Below, in pieces: positions 52,230 through 61,474 of a DNA stretch of 64,000 nt (its first letter is position 1; each line of letters opens with the position of its first letter). The DNA is from JACCTI01 sp038237435 (GTDB lineage Bacteria; Verrucomicrobiota; Verrucomicrobiia; Chthoniobacterales; UBA10450), in the NCBI GenBank assembly GCA_038237435.1, contig JBBRYT010000004.1, positions 124,001 to 188,000 on the forward strand. Reading direction: 5' to 3'. A program made the position numbers and the translations under genes. The notes under the pieces are model-generated. The model was given only the letters and a program-made list of their open reading frames with translations. It made no database searches and was not told the origin of the DNA.

Positions 52230-53618
52230 ATGAAGAGCAATCTCGAAGATGGAGCTGTGGGCGGGGCAAAGAATAAACGCTACCTCCTCGTTTCTGCTGC
52301 GATCGTTCTGCTGCTCGTGATTGGCGCGGCGTTCTTCGTGGACCACTTCGTCGCGCGCGTGGTCGAGACGGAAAAATTGCGCACGCTCATCGCCGGGAAA
52401 ACAGGCAAAGAGCTGGGCGGCAGCGCCGGATTTCTGCCGATAACCGCGCACGGTTACAATGTGGAATCGTTAGGCATGATGGTCACCGCATCGGCACCGC
52501 GCGCCTTGCGTGAGTTGCGAGCGGATCATCTTTCAGCGCACTTGAGCTTGCTGGAACTTTGGCGCGGAAAATTCCGCATCGACCACCTCTCCGCGCGTCA
52601 TGTCCAGGCGGCTTACGGAGACGCGGCCGCTCGTCTGGTTAATCGCTCGGAGTTTGCCCAGCCCGAGATGGTTCCTCCTTCGCAAACGGAAACGCCGCTG
52701 AGTGTGGACATCCGCAAGGTGTCGATCGCGCGTGCGGATCTTTTCTGGCAGGACCCGGCCAAGGACGGTGGGCAAATTCGCGATGCGGAAGTTACCTGTT
52801 TTCCGGACGGGAAAAATCTCGTCGTGCATGGGCACGGCGGTTTGTTTCATCAGGCGAAGTGGCCGGAGACCCGCATAACGAGTTTGAAATTGTATTACGC
52901 TAAGCCGTCACTTCGCATCGATGAAGGGCAACTCGCGCTCGGCGATCGCGGAACAATCAACGTCGCCGGCGAATTCAAATTCGAGCAAGAGGCTTCGCTC
53001 GATGTGCAGCTGAAGTTTGAGCATTGCCCGATCGCGCCTTTCATCCCGAAAGATAACGGCAGCAAAATCAACGGGACGTTCGTCGGAAACGCGCACCTGC
53101 AAAAGATGGTGGGCAAGACGCAGTCGTTAGTCGCGGATGGCGCCCTCTCTGTCGAACAAGCCGTGGTGAAGAACGTTGCCGCACTGGAGAAGGCGGCGTC
53201 TTTCACGGGAAAAGCGGAGCTCAATCCATTGCATGTGGATGAAGTGCGTGGCGATTACCGGTGGGAAAACAACGGGCTGGTTGTGCGCGATTTTCGCGCG
53301 GAAGCGAAACACGTCCTGTGCGCACGCGGCAGTTTCATTTTCAAAAACGGCGAGGTTGACGGCACTTTTCAACTTGGCGTCGCACCCGAGATCGTGGCGA
53401 AGTTCCCCGGCGCGCGCGAAGAAGTCTTCACCCGCGAAGAAAAAGATTATCTCTGGACGTCGGTAAAAATTTCCGGCCCGCTCGATCATCCGCAGGATGA
53501 CCTCAAACCGCGGCTAATGAGCGCGCTCGAAAAGCATGTCCCCTTGCACATTCTAGCGCCGCTCTTGAAACCGGCCGGCGCCGCGCGCGAGATTATCGAA
53601 ATGATTTTACCGAAGTGA
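52230..53618 (+). CDS. AsmA-like single-pass envelope protein
   Basis: 462 residues: cytoplasmic tail, one membrane helix at about residues 18-38 (YLLVSAAIVLLLVIGAAFFV). AsmA-type sequence follows (ETEKLRTLIAGKTGKELGG, SLLELWRGKFRIDHLSARHV, LYYAKPSLRIDEGQLALGDR), with C-terminal LWTSVKISGPLDHPQDDLKP. That last pattern is frequent in AsmA/DUF748/TamB-like proteins, which bridge the periplasm in lipid transport. It ends 35 bases before the DUF5329-like gene. Confidence 0.65.
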   Translation: MKSNLEDGAVGGAKNKRYLLVSAAIVLLLVIGAAFFVDHFVARVVETEKLRTLIAGKTGKELGGSAGFLPITAHGYNVESLGMMVTASAPRALRELRADHLSAHLSLLELWRGKFRIDHLSARHVQAAYGDAAARLVNRSEFAQPEMVPPSQTETPLSVDIRKVSIARADLFWQDPAKDGGQIRDAEVTCFPDGKNLVVHGHGGLFHQAKWPETRITSLKLYYAKPSLRIDEGQLALGDRGTINVAGEFKFEQEASLDVQLKFEHCPIAPFIPKDNGSKINGTFVGNAHLQKMVGKTQSLVADGALSVEQAVVKNVAALEKAASFTGKAELNPLHVDEVRGDYRWENNGLVVRDFRAEAKHVLCARGSFIFKNGEVDGTFQLGVAPEIVAKFPGAREEVFTREEKDYLWTSVKISGPLDHPQDDLKPRLMSALEKHVPLHILAPLLKPAGAAREIIEMILPK

Positions 53619-53653
53619 ATTAAATCGTACCAGTCCTCGTCATCCCTACGCTT

Positions 53654-54016
53654 ATGAAACGATGTCTCGCTACTGCCACACTTTTGCTCGGGCTTGTTTC
53701 GTTAGTCCTGGCCCGCGATGCGCGCGAGCAGGCGCGAATTGATTTCCTGATTCATGGCGTAGAAACATCCAAAGGCATTGTCTTTATTCGCAACGGCACG
53801 GAACACGATGGCGCGGCCGCGGCGAAACATCTGCGGATGAAACTCGATTACGCGGGCGAACGCGTGCATACCGCGGAGGAATTCGTCAAGGGTTGTGCAT
53901 CCGAGTCATCGTTGACCCATCAGAAATACAAGGTGCGTTCGGGTGATGGGAAAACGATGGATGCGACCGACTATTTTGCGGCGCGGCTGCGTGAATTTGA
54001 CGCGAGCAAAAAATAG
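53654..54016 (+). CDS. DUF5329-like small exported protein
   Basis: 120 residues with a signal peptide (LATATLLLGLVSLVLARDA). The mature part matches the DUF5329 style: ARIDFLIHGVETSKGIVFIR, NGTEHDGAAAAKHLRMKLDY, VHTAEEFVKGCASESSLTHQ. It is followed after 29 bases by a phospholipase-D-type lipoprotein, so both may belong to one envelope operon. Its biochemical role is unknown. Confidence 0.7.
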   Translation: MKRCLATATLLLGLVSLVLARDAREQARIDFLIHGVETSKGIVFIRNGTEHDGAAAAKHLRMKLDYAGERVHTAEEFVKGCASESSLTHQKYKVRSGDGKTMDATDYFAARLREFDASKK

Positions 54017-54045
54017 TTTGGTCCGAGACCAGCTTACGTTTTTGC

Positions 54046-55314
54046 ATGAGCCGATCATTTTTTCTTGCCGCGAACGGCAGCGTCGGTGCACTACTGATAT
54101 TCTGCGGCGGTTGCGCGACTCACGAAGGCAACGCGGTGCGCAAGGAAGTAACGCCGCTTTATTCCGCTACTTCGCCCGAGTTCCGACAGGCGAGCGGATC
54201 ATTGCTCGGCGCGAGTTATTCCGAAGGCAACAGCATCACCACGCTGGTCAACGGGCGCGAAATTTTCCCTGCGATGTTAAGTGCGATTCGCGGCGCGCGG
54301 CGCTCGATCAACTTCGAGACTTACATTTTTTGGGATGGCGAGATCGGGAAACAATTCGCCGCTGCTTTAGCCGAACGCGCGCGCGCCGGGGTAAAGGTGA
54401 ACGCGGTGCTCGATGCCCAAGGCACAGGAAAGATGGGTCGCGAAAATCTCGAACAACTCCGCAGCGCTGGCGTGCAGATAGAGAAATTCCATTCCCTCTT
54501 CTCACTTGATCCGCGCCGCTACAATAATCGCAGTCATCGCAAACTTTTGATCATCGATGGCCGCGTCGGCTTTATCGGCGGCGTGGGTATTGCCGATGAG
54601 TGGTTAGGCAATGGCGAATCGCCGAAACATTGGCGCGACAATCATTACAAGGTCACCGGCCCCGTGGTCGCGCAGTTGCAGGCCGCCTTCATGGATAACT
54701 GGCTCAAGACGCGCGGTGAGTTGTTGCATGGCACGGACTATTTTCCACCACTCGCTCGGACTGGCTCCTACACCGCCGAAGCATTCAAGGGTTCACCGCG
54801 TCACGGGGAAATGGATGTGCACTTGATGTACATGCTCGCGATGGCTTCGGCCAAGCGCACTCTACTAATAGAGAACGCTTACTTTTTGCCGGATGACTTA
54901 ATGCGGAAGGAACTCATCGACGCGGCGAAACGCGGCGCGCGGGTCGAGATCGTGGTCCCGGGAAAACACATCGACCAGAAAGTTTTGCGCCTCGCTTCGC
55001 GACGCCATTGGCCGGAGCTACTCAAGGCCGGGGTGCACATCTACGAATATGAGCCTGCCATGGTGCACGTGAAATTGATGATTGTGGACGGGACATTTGT
55101 TTCTGTTGGTTCCGGTAATTTCGATCTGCGTTCTTTGCGCCTAAACGACGAGGCGAACATGAATGTCTTGAATCCGAGCTTCGCCGCTCAGCAGACCAGG
55201 CTGTTCGAAATGGACAAGAGTCGTTCGCGGGAGATCACGCTCGATCAGATGGGACATCTCAGTCTTCTGAATCCGGTCGAACATGTGGCCGGTGCAGCTT
55301 CGCCCGAGCTGTGA
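54046..55314 (+). CDS. Phospholipase D / cardiolipin-synthase-like lipoprotein
   Basis: 422 residues with a lipoprotein-type signal (VGALLIFCGGCATHEGN). Two HKD motifs: HRKLLIIDGRVGFIGG near residue 165 and HVKLMIVDGTFVSVGSGNFD near residue 343. Both are complete, so catalytic phosphatidyltransfer or hydrolysis is likely. N-INFETYIFWDGEIGKQ and MLAMASAKRTLLIENAYFLP are typical of bacterial cardiolipin synthases (ClsA/B-like). The lipobox would place it on the outer face of the membrane, unusual for a housekeeping synthase. Confidence 0.82.
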   Translation: MSRSFFLAANGSVGALLIFCGGCATHEGNAVRKEVTPLYSATSPEFRQASGSLLGASYSEGNSITTLVNGREIFPAMLSAIRGARRSINFETYIFWDGEIGKQFAAALAERARAGVKVNAVLDAQGTGKMGRENLEQLRSAGVQIEKFHSLFSLDPRRYNNRSHRKLLIIDGRVGFIGGVGIADEWLGNGESPKHWRDNHYKVTGPVVAQLQAAFMDNWLKTRGELLHGTDYFPPLARTGSYTAEAFKGSPRHGEMDVHLMYMLAMASAKRTLLIENAYFLPDDLMRKELIDAAKRGARVEIVVPGKHIDQKVLRLASRRHWPELLKAGVHIYEYEPAMVHVKLMIVDGTFVSVGSGNFDLRSLRLNDEANMNVLNPSFAAQQTRLFEMDKSRSREITLDQMGHLSLLNPVEHVAGAASPEL

Positions 55315-55350
55315 TCCATTTCGCCTGAAGCACTCGTTAGCTACTCGGGA

Positions 55351-55893
55351 GTGAACAAGCTTCCTCCATCGCCAGTGCGCCGTCTCGCGCGGCGGACCTT
55401 TCTCGCTTTCCTGCTTACTTTCATCGCTTCGCGCACGCTCGTCATTTTGATTATGGCGCGCCGCATGCCGGACATGTTTCTGCATTTCGGTGGAACGCAC
55501 GTGCATCACTTGAACTATGGAATTTTCCTTCTCTCAACCATCGCGGGCGTTTTGCTTTTCGCTTCGCTGAACCAAACGCAGAAAGATTTTTGCGCGCTTA
55601 TTTACGGTGTAGCCATGGCACTCACCTTCGATGAATTTGGAATGTGGCTGCATCTCGGCGGGAGTTATTGGCAACGCGCCAGCTTCGACGCGGTCATCGT
55701 GCTTTTAAGTCTGCTCGCCTTATTGGCCTTCGCGCCGCGTTGGCAACGAATCCGCACGCAGCATTTCGTGGTCATCGCCCTTGTCCTCTTATTAGTGGCG
55801 GGCTTCTCGGTTTTGCTCGTCAGATCTCTCGATCACGCGCAGGAAAAATATTGGCCGCGTTTGATTGAGATCGAAAAAAACGGACCGGGCTAA
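55351..55893 (+). CDS. Integral membrane protein of unknown function
   Basis: 180 residues from a GTG start with five or so membrane helices (FLAFLLTFIASRTLVILIM, LSTIAGVLLFASLNQ, FDAVIVLLSLLALLAFAP, FVVIALVLLLVAGFSVLLV). Conserved-looking polar motifs lie at MFLHFGGTHVHHLNYG and FDEFGMWLHLGGSYW, suggesting a His/Asp site at the membrane surface. Unrecognised family. It follows the phospholipase gene by 36 bases, with a motif copy (55333-55340) in between. Confidence 0.6.
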   Translation: MNKLPPSPVRRLARRTFLAFLLTFIASRTLVILIMARRMPDMFLHFGGTHVHHLNYGIFLLSTIAGVLLFASLNQTQKDFCALIYGVAMALTFDEFGMWLHLGGSYWQRASFDAVIVLLSLLALLAFAPRWQRIRTQHFVVIALVLLLVAGFSVLLVRSLDHAQEKYWPRLIEIEKNGPG

Positions 55894-55976
55894 CGCGTCA
55901 TCGCACGACGTCCGAAAACGTCGGGAGAAATTCATGGCTATCTGCTTTGGCTCGCCCTACAAGCGATGCCTAACAA

Positions 55977-57125
55977 ATGAAAACGATCCGCTTCCTTTTC
56001 CTCAGTTGCAGTCTACTCACGGTCACTTGTCTCGCGCAGGAAACGGCCGAGTTGGCACAACCACCAAATGGAAACAACCAAAAGGCCGAAGTGTCCCAAT
56101 GGATCGGGCCGGTTAAGATTGCGATTTCCTACCATAGTCCGCGCGTTCATTTCCGAGGCGCCGAGCGCACCGGTCACATCTGGGGCGAGCTGGTTCCGTT
56201 CGGGATGTTCGACGAAGGGTTCGGTCCTTCCAAAGCCACACCGTGGCGGACGGGCGCCAATGAAACAACCGCGATCACCTTTTCGCACGACGTGAAAGTG
56301 GAAGGAAAAGATCTCAAAGCAGGGACCTACGCATTGTTCCTCGAAGTGGCGAAGACTGGACCGTGGACGTGGATTTTTTCCAACCATCTCGGCTGGGGTT
56401 CTTTCCAATACGATCCAAAGAATGATGTCTTGCGCGTCGCAGCCACTCCCGTGGAAGCGCCCATGACGGAATTCATGACCTTCGGTTTTGACGAGCGCCT
56501 GCCGGATTCCGCCGTCGCCTATCTGCAATGGGAGAACAAACGCGTCCCGTTGAAGATCGATGTGCCGAACGTCAACGAACTCTACGTCGCGCAGATGCGG
56601 CAGCAGTTGGAATCGTGGGCTGGCTTTAATTATCAAAACTGGCAGAACGCCGCGCAGTTCTGCGTCGATAACAAAATCAATCTCGAAGAAGCCTTGGTCT
56701 GGGCGGACAAGGCAATCAAGGAACCGTTTCGCGGCGCGGTTCCCGGGCACGAAGATTTTTCCACGCTGCAAACTAAGGCTGCGGTTTTGAGTGCGATGGG
56801 CAAGGACTCAGAAGCCGATGCGGTCATGGATGCTGCGCTGCGTTTGCCCAGCCCGGAAATGTTTCCAGTTCATCAAGCCGGGACGCGCCTCTTGCGGGCC
56901 GGCCGCAAAGAAAAAGCGCTGGAAGTTTTCAAATTTAACGCCGCGCAACATCCGGACGAAAAGTTTTATACCTACGTTGGCCTGGCGCGCGTTTACACCG
57001 CTCTGGGCGATAAGGCGAACGCGATCAAGAATTGGGAAATCGCCCTTAAGAATGTCCCTGCGGCGCAAAAAGGGAACCAGGCTACGTTCGAAAAATCGCT
57101 TAAGGATCTAAAGGACGGGAAGTAG
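55977..57125 (+). CDS. Secreted DUF2911-TPR protein
   Basis: 382 residues with a signal peptide (IRFLFLSCSLLTVTCLAQE). Residues ~38-170 are a DUF2911 domain: ISYHSPRVHFRGAERTGHIW, PWRTGANETTAITFSHDVKV, KAGTYALFLEVAK, WTWIFSNHLGWGSFQYD. The remainder is helical TPR-like (FYTYVGLARVYTALGDKANA, IKNWEIALKNVP). Such proteins are periplasmic with unknown ligand. Confidence 0.82.
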   Translation: MKTIRFLFLSCSLLTVTCLAQETAELAQPPNGNNQKAEVSQWIGPVKIAISYHSPRVHFRGAERTGHIWGELVPFGMFDEGFGPSKATPWRTGANETTAITFSHDVKVEGKDLKAGTYALFLEVAKTGPWTWIFSNHLGWGSFQYDPKNDVLRVAATPVEAPMTEFMTFGFDERLPDSAVAYLQWENKRVPLKIDVPNVNELYVAQMRQQLESWAGFNYQNWQNAAQFCVDNKINLEEALVWADKAIKEPFRGAVPGHEDFSTLQTKAAVLSAMGKDSEADAVMDAALRLPSPEMFPVHQAGTRLLRAGRKEKALEVFKFNAAQHPDEKFYTYVGLARVYTALGDKANAIKNWEIALKNVPAAQKGNQATFEKSLKDLKDGK

Positions 57126-57221
57126 CTGAATCTAGCACTCGTTAGGTAGGAGCGCATAGCGAGTCAAAATTAACTAACTGTTGTATCGCGTGTCGGGGAA
57201 AGCCCATGATGAGCACGCGAG

Positions 57222-59513
57222 ATGAAATCGACCAACGCCTGGCCGCGGCAGCCATTCATTGGTCTGGCGCTGGCAGCGATCGTCGGCATCCTGCTGGCGG
57301 ATAATTTCGCCTATCTGCCAGCGGGACTCGTGGGACTGGTTTTATTCGGTGGGTTCGCACTCATACGTCAGAGCTCGCCCGCCACCTATCTCTTCGCCGC
57401 CGCTGCATTCTTCTGTGTTCATACCTTCCGCGTGATCGATTCGCCCGGCATGCGTTTGGCGGGGGAACTTGGTGACCGAACGCAGGCAGTCACAGTCCAC
57501 GGATTTGTCGTCAGCGAGCCGAAGATTTCCACGCGTGGCAGTGCGTCATTTCTCTTGCGCGCGATTTCCATCGACCACGATGGTCTAACGAGTCCTTGCA
57601 CGGCCACCTTGTCCGCGCGTTGGCCCGGAGCGGTCAGCTATGGCGATGAAATTCGCGTGTTCGGTGTGGTCTCGCCGATCGTCGGACCGCGCAATCCCGG
57701 CGAATTCGACATGCGGCGTCATCTCGCGCGGCACGATGTGCGCACAGCGCTCATCTCGCGTTATGCGGAGAACGGTCGCGTCCTGCGTCATGGCGGCGGC
57801 AATCCAATCTTGCGGGCGGCCCATCTTTCTCGTGCGCGTATGGACGCCGCGCTTGGCCGCGGCTTGGAGGACTCGTTAGACCAACACAGTCTTATCAGCG
57901 GAATCGTTCTTGGTTTGCGCGACCAGACGCCGGACGAAATCGAAGAACAGTTTCAGCAAACCGGCACGATTCATCTTTTCGCGACGGCGGGACTTCATGT
58001 CGGCATCGTCGCTTATCTTCTGTGGACGCTGGCAGGACTGCTGCGTCTTCCGCGGAAACTCGCCATTTGTTTGATCGTTCCGGGATTATTTTTCTACGCC
58101 GCCATCACGGGTTGGAACACCGCGAGCGTGCGCGCAGCGACCATGGCCGCGGCCGTGCTCGGTGGCGCATTTCTCGATCGCCGAGTTCAGCCCGGAAACA
58201 GTCTCGCGGCCGCAGCGTTTTTTCTTCTGTGCATCGATACCCAGCAGCTTTTCTCCATGGGATTTCAACTCTCCTTCGCCGTCGTCGGCACGATCATTCT
58301 GGTGGCGAGTCCCGTCTTCGATTTTCTTTTTCGTAGGTTCCAACCGGACCCATTTCTTCCCAAAAGTCTTTACGGTCCGCTCCGACGAATTGGCCTAACG
58401 AGTTGGCGGATGATCGCGCGCGGCGCCTCCGTTTCGCTCGCGGCCTGGCTCGGATCGTTGCTCCTGATCCTGCCATATTTCTATCTGATCACACCGGTTT
58501 CGCTTTTCGCAAATCTCGCTGTTGTGCCGCTGGCGTTCTTCGTTCTTGCGTTCGGTTTGCTTTCGCTCTTAGCCGCGAGCATCGCGCCATGGCTTTCCCT
58601 CGTTTTCAATAATGCCAATTGGTTTCTGGCCACGATCATTTTGCGAGTGGTGGCGTTTTTCGCGCATGCGCCCGCCGGTCATATTTATCTCGAACTCCCG
58701 CATCGGCCAACGGGCGCGCGTGTCGAAATCACCGCGCTCGATCTGGGTGCAGGCGCGGCCATTCATCTTCGCGACGGGAATACTGATTACATAATCGATT
58801 GCGGCGCCAATCGTGATTTCGCGCGCATCGTGCGCGGCTATCTTCGTTCGCGCGGCGTCAATCGCCTGGACGGTTTGGTCTTAACCCACGGCGACGCCGC
58901 TCACATCGGCGCGGCTTCTTCGATCGTGCACGGATTTTGGCCGCGCCAGATTTTCGATAACCCGGCACCCGATCGCTCCACCGCTCATCGCGCCATCATC
59001 TCGCTGCTCGAGCGAGAGAAAATTCCACGGCAACAGCTTGTCGCGCCTAACGAGTGGAAGATCGGTCGTAATATCGCCGCGCGTGTTTTGTTTCCGCCGT
59101 CCGGCTTTAAAGCGGATAACGCCGACGATCAGGCTTCCGTAATTCAGTTGCTCATCGCGCAACGTTGGCGAGTCCTGCTCACATCCGACGGCGGTCTGGC
59201 CACGGAGAATCTTCTACGCGAACAGGGCGCGGATCTGCGGAGCGACATGCTGATCAAAGGTCAACATGGGTCCGGCAATTCCGGCTCAGTCGAATTTCTC
59301 GCCGCCGTTCATCCGCAGTTGATTATCGCCTCCTCCACGCCGTTTCCCGAGAGCGAAAAGGTAAAAGACGATTGGACCCAAGAAGTAGGCGCGCGCGGAA
59401 TCAAGTTATTGCGACAAGATGAAACCGGCGCCGTCACCGTGCGATTTTATCGCGATCGATGGGAAGCGGTTTCATTCCTTCGTCCAGAAACTTTGCGGAG
59501 CGCTAATCGGTGA
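57222..59513 (+). CDS. comEC: ComEC/Rec2-type DNA-internalisation channel
   Basis: 763 residues. An N-terminal DUF4131-type region with membrane helices and an OB-like segment (VTVHGFVVSEPKISTRG) covers about residues 1-190. The Competence domain follows (IVLGLRDQTPDEIEEQFQQT, ATAGLHVGIVAYLLWTLAG, FYAAITGWNTASVRAATMAA, FSMGFQLSFAVVGTIILVAS). A C-terminal MBL-fold domain covers about residues 505-750 (VEITALDLGAGAAIHLRDGN, YIIDCGANRDFARIV, LVLTHGDAAHIGAASSI). It forms the inner-membrane channel for single-stranded DNA in natural transformation. In the H-x-D-x-D-H site the second Asp is Ala (HGDAAH). It carries four copies of the dispersed motif. Its last 67 bases overlap trmB tail to tail. Confidence 0.88.
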   Translation: MKSTNAWPRQPFIGLALAAIVGILLADNFAYLPAGLVGLVLFGGFALIRQSSPATYLFAAAAFFCVHTFRVIDSPGMRLAGELGDRTQAVTVHGFVVSEPKISTRGSASFLLRAISIDHDGLTSPCTATLSARWPGAVSYGDEIRVFGVVSPIVGPRNPGEFDMRRHLARHDVRTALISRYAENGRVLRHGGGNPILRAAHLSRARMDAALGRGLEDSLDQHSLISGIVLGLRDQTPDEIEEQFQQTGTIHLFATAGLHVGIVAYLLWTLAGLLRLPRKLAICLIVPGLFFYAAITGWNTASVRAATMAAAVLGGAFLDRRVQPGNSLAAAAFFLLCIDTQQLFSMGFQLSFAVVGTIILVASPVFDFLFRRFQPDPFLPKSLYGPLRRIGLTSWRMIARGASVSLAAWLGSLLLILPYFYLITPVSLFANLAVVPLAFFVLAFGLLSLLAASIAPWLSLVFNNANWFLATIILRVVAFFAHAPAGHIYLELPHRPTGARVEITALDLGAGAAIHLRDGNTDYIIDCGANRDFARIVRGYLRSRGVNRLDGLVLTHGDAAHIGAASSIVHGFWPRQIFDNPAPDRSTAHRAIISLLEREKIPRQQLVAPNEWKIGRNIAARVLFPPSGFKADNADDQASVIQLLIAQRWRVLLTSDGGLATENLLREQGADLRSDMLIKGQHGSGNSGSVEFLAAVHPQLIIASSTPFPESEKVKDDWTQEVGARGIKLLRQDETGAVTVRFYRDRWEAVSFLRPETLRSANR

Positions 59514-60085
59514 ATCTCCACGCCATGACTCCGGTAATGTCTCTCGAAAGTAGTCACGGGTCCGCCTAATGAGTGCTCGAGCAGCTCAAGTCCTTCAACC
59601 TGTTGCAATGGATCTTTCATGGCCACGAAATAATCAGCGTGATCCGTGGCGATACGCAGCTCGCCGCCCGGTTGCAGCGCACGCGCGACCGCGCGGAGAA
59701 AACCCTCGTTCACGGTGCGCCGGTTGAAATGCCGCCGTTTCGGCCAGGGATCGGGAAAGAGGAGATAAAAAACGTCGACAGAACCGGGCACGAAGAATTG
59801 CCGCACAGCGTGCTGAATGTCTTCCCGGACAATCTTTGCATTCGTTAGGCCGCCAGCGCCGATTTTTCGGCACGCGCTTCGCACTCGCCCGGGAAGACAT
59901 TCCACCCCAAGAAAATTTGTCGTCAGATCCTGCTCGGCTAATGCGACAAGGAAACTTCCATCGCCGCACCCGAGGTCGACTTCCAGCCGCGCCGTCCGGC
60001 CGAAAATAGAGGAGACCTCAAGCGGCGCGAGAATGGTTTTCGGCACGATGAGCGCCGGCGCGAAAGTTCGTCGGTTTGTCCGCAT
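59447..60085 (-). CDS. trmB: tRNA (guanine-N7)-methyltransferase
   Basis: About 212 residues from the ATG at 60085 (MRTNRRTFAPALIVPKTIL); an upstream start at 60118 adds 11 residues. It methylates G46 in the variable loop of tRNAs using SAM. Features: LEVDLGCGDGSFLVALAEQD (SAM loop), FLGVECLPGRVRSACRKI, DVFYLLFPDPWPKRRHFNRR and LRIATDHADYFVAMKD, and a late TTFERHYRSHG. It overlaps the 3' end of comEC by 67 bases on the opposite strand. Confidence 0.9.
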   Translation of the reverse strand: MRTNRRTFAPALIVPKTILAPLEVSSIFGRTARLEVDLGCGDGSFLVALAEQDLTTNFLGVECLPGRVRSACRKIGAGGLTNAKIVREDIQHAVRQFFVPGSVDVFYLLFPDPWPKRRHFNRRTVNEGFLRAVARALQPGGELRIATDHADYFVAMKDPLQQVEGLELLEHSLGGPVTTFERHYRSHGVEIHRLALRKVSGRRNETASHRSR

Positions 60086-60139
60086 GTGAGAGAGTCGCGG
60101 CGAAGCTGAATTCTGCAAAGCATGCTATCTTCGGGCCGC

Positions 60140-60442
60140 ATGTTTTTGCCGAATCAGAAGGTCGTTTGCGTCGATGGACGATTTCCGCTTGGGATTGAGA
60201 AGCTTTACTCCGAGTTGCCGAAAGAAGGCGCTACCTACACGATTCGCGACATCGTTCCCGGCGTCGGTTTGACCGGAGAGGAAGGCGAGACCGCGGTTTA
60301 TCTTTGCGAGATCACCGGCCCGCTAAATGCACATGGAATTGAGCGGGGTTTTCGCGCGGATCGTTTCGCTCCATTGCAGACCGACGAAGAAGCGGTGGAG
60401 GAAGAGATTTCTTTTCCCATCCCGGAATTCGCGCCGGCCTGA
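60140..60442 (+). CDS. Small hypothetical protein
   Basis: 100 residues from the ATG at 60140 (MFLPNQKVVCVDGRFPLGIE). Further parts are YTIRDIVPGVGLTGEEGETA, VYLCEITGPLNAHGIERGF and RADRFAPLQTDEEAVEEEIS. The K-V-V-C-V-D-x-R-F and F-R-A-D-R-F-x-P-L pattern is known from short uncharacterised proteins of proteobacteria and their phages. Its fold may be a small beta barrel (SH3/KOW-like), inferred from V-x-Y-x-I-R-D-I-V-P-G. Confidence 0.6.
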   Translation: MFLPNQKVVCVDGRFPLGIEKLYSELPKEGATYTIRDIVPGVGLTGEEGETAVYLCEITGPLNAHGIERGFRADRFAPLQTDEEAVEEEISFPIPEFAPA

Positions 60443-60514
60443 TTTAATCGCGCACGGTTTCGCGGTCGCGAAAGATTTTGATTCGATCTCGCCGCCCGAT
60501 ATGCTTGCGCGAAG

Positions 60515-61465
60515 GTGCCAATTCCTTTTTCCAAAAGAAGTCGGAGGAATGTCATCCAATCCTCAGAAAACGGCGTCACCGCTGTAGGGAGAAGAGTCGG
60601 ATTAAAGCCGGGCGCGAATTGGCATAAGCGCAATTTTCTCACGGAAGTTCTCATTCCGTCGCTCTTCGTTAGTCGCGCGGGAAAGAAGGGCATGCCGCTT
60701 TTTCCGAAAATCAAAGACGGCCAGATTTGCGTGACCTGGATCGGGCACGCCTCGTTTCTCTTGCAGACGCAAAACGTCAACGTCCTGATCGATCCCAACT
60801 GGTCGATGTGGCTCAAAGTCGTGAAAAGACTCAGGCGGCCCGGGGTTGATCTGCATCATCTCCCGGAGATCGATTTCGTTTTGGTGACGCATGCACACTT
60901 CGATCATCTCGATCGTCGCACCTTGCGCAAAATCGCCGCGGATCAGCCGATCGTTGTCCCGCTCGGCGTGGGCAATCTCGTGCATGATCTCGGTTTCAAC
61001 ATCGTGCACGAGCTCGATCATTGGCAGCGCGTGGAACTCGGACCGCTCTGCGTTTCCTTGACCCCGGCGCATCATTGGGGTGCGCGTTTGTTGCATGATT
61101 CCCATCGCGGTTTCGGCGGATTCGTCATCGAAGCGGAAGGGCGTTCGATTTTTCACTGCGGCGACACAGCCTACTTCGAAGGCTTCGCCGAAATCGGAAA
61201 ACGTTTCGAAATCGAAATCGCCTTGCTGCCCATCGGCGCTTATGACACGCCCAGCCGGCGCGAGGTGCATATGAATCCGGAAGAAGCGGTGCGCGCCTTT
61301 CGCGAATTGCGCGCGAAGACTTTGGTCCCGATGCATTATGGCAGTTTTCGTCTGGGCTACGAACCGCTCGATGAGCCGCCCGCGCGTTTGCTCGCCTGCG
61401 CCCGTGAAGCCGGAATAGAAAAGAATGTTCTAGTGATGAACGAGGGCACGCCGGTCGTTTTGTAG
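60515..61465 (+). CDS. MBL-fold metallo-hydrolase, NAPE-PLD/UlaG-like
   Basis: 316 residues from a GTG at 60515. Metallo-beta-lactamase fold with CVTWIGHASFLLQTQNVNVL, IDPNWS, the H-x-H-x-D-H site in VLVTHAHFDHLDRRTLRKIA, LTPAHHWGARLLHDSHRGFG, FHCGDTAYFEGF and TLVPMHYGSF. All zinc ligands are present. The arrangement matches N-acyl-phosphatidylethanolamine phospholipase D-like and UlaG-like hydrolases acting on phosphodiesters or lactones. Nine bases separate it from the next GT-C gene. Confidence 0.8.
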   Translation: MPIPFSKRSRRNVIQSSENGVTAVGRRVGLKPGANWHKRNFLTEVLIPSLFVSRAGKKGMPLFPKIKDGQICVTWIGHASFLLQTQNVNVLIDPNWSMWLKVVKRLRRPGVDLHHLPEIDFVLVTHAHFDHLDRRTLRKIAADQPIVVPLGVGNLVHDLGFNIVHELDHWQRVELGPLCVSLTPAHHWGARLLHDSHRGFGGFVIEAEGRSIFHCGDTAYFEGFAEIGKRFEIEIALLPIGAYDTPSRREVHMNPEEAVRAFRELRAKTLVPMHYGSFRLGYEPLDEPPARLLACAREAGIEKNVLVMNEGTPVVL

Positions 61466-61474
61466 CGGCGTTCT

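Noticed and set aside
56013..56771. 252-codon open frame antisense to the DUF2911 gene
   Set aside because: Shadow frame; the sense protein has a signal peptide and a recognisable domain.
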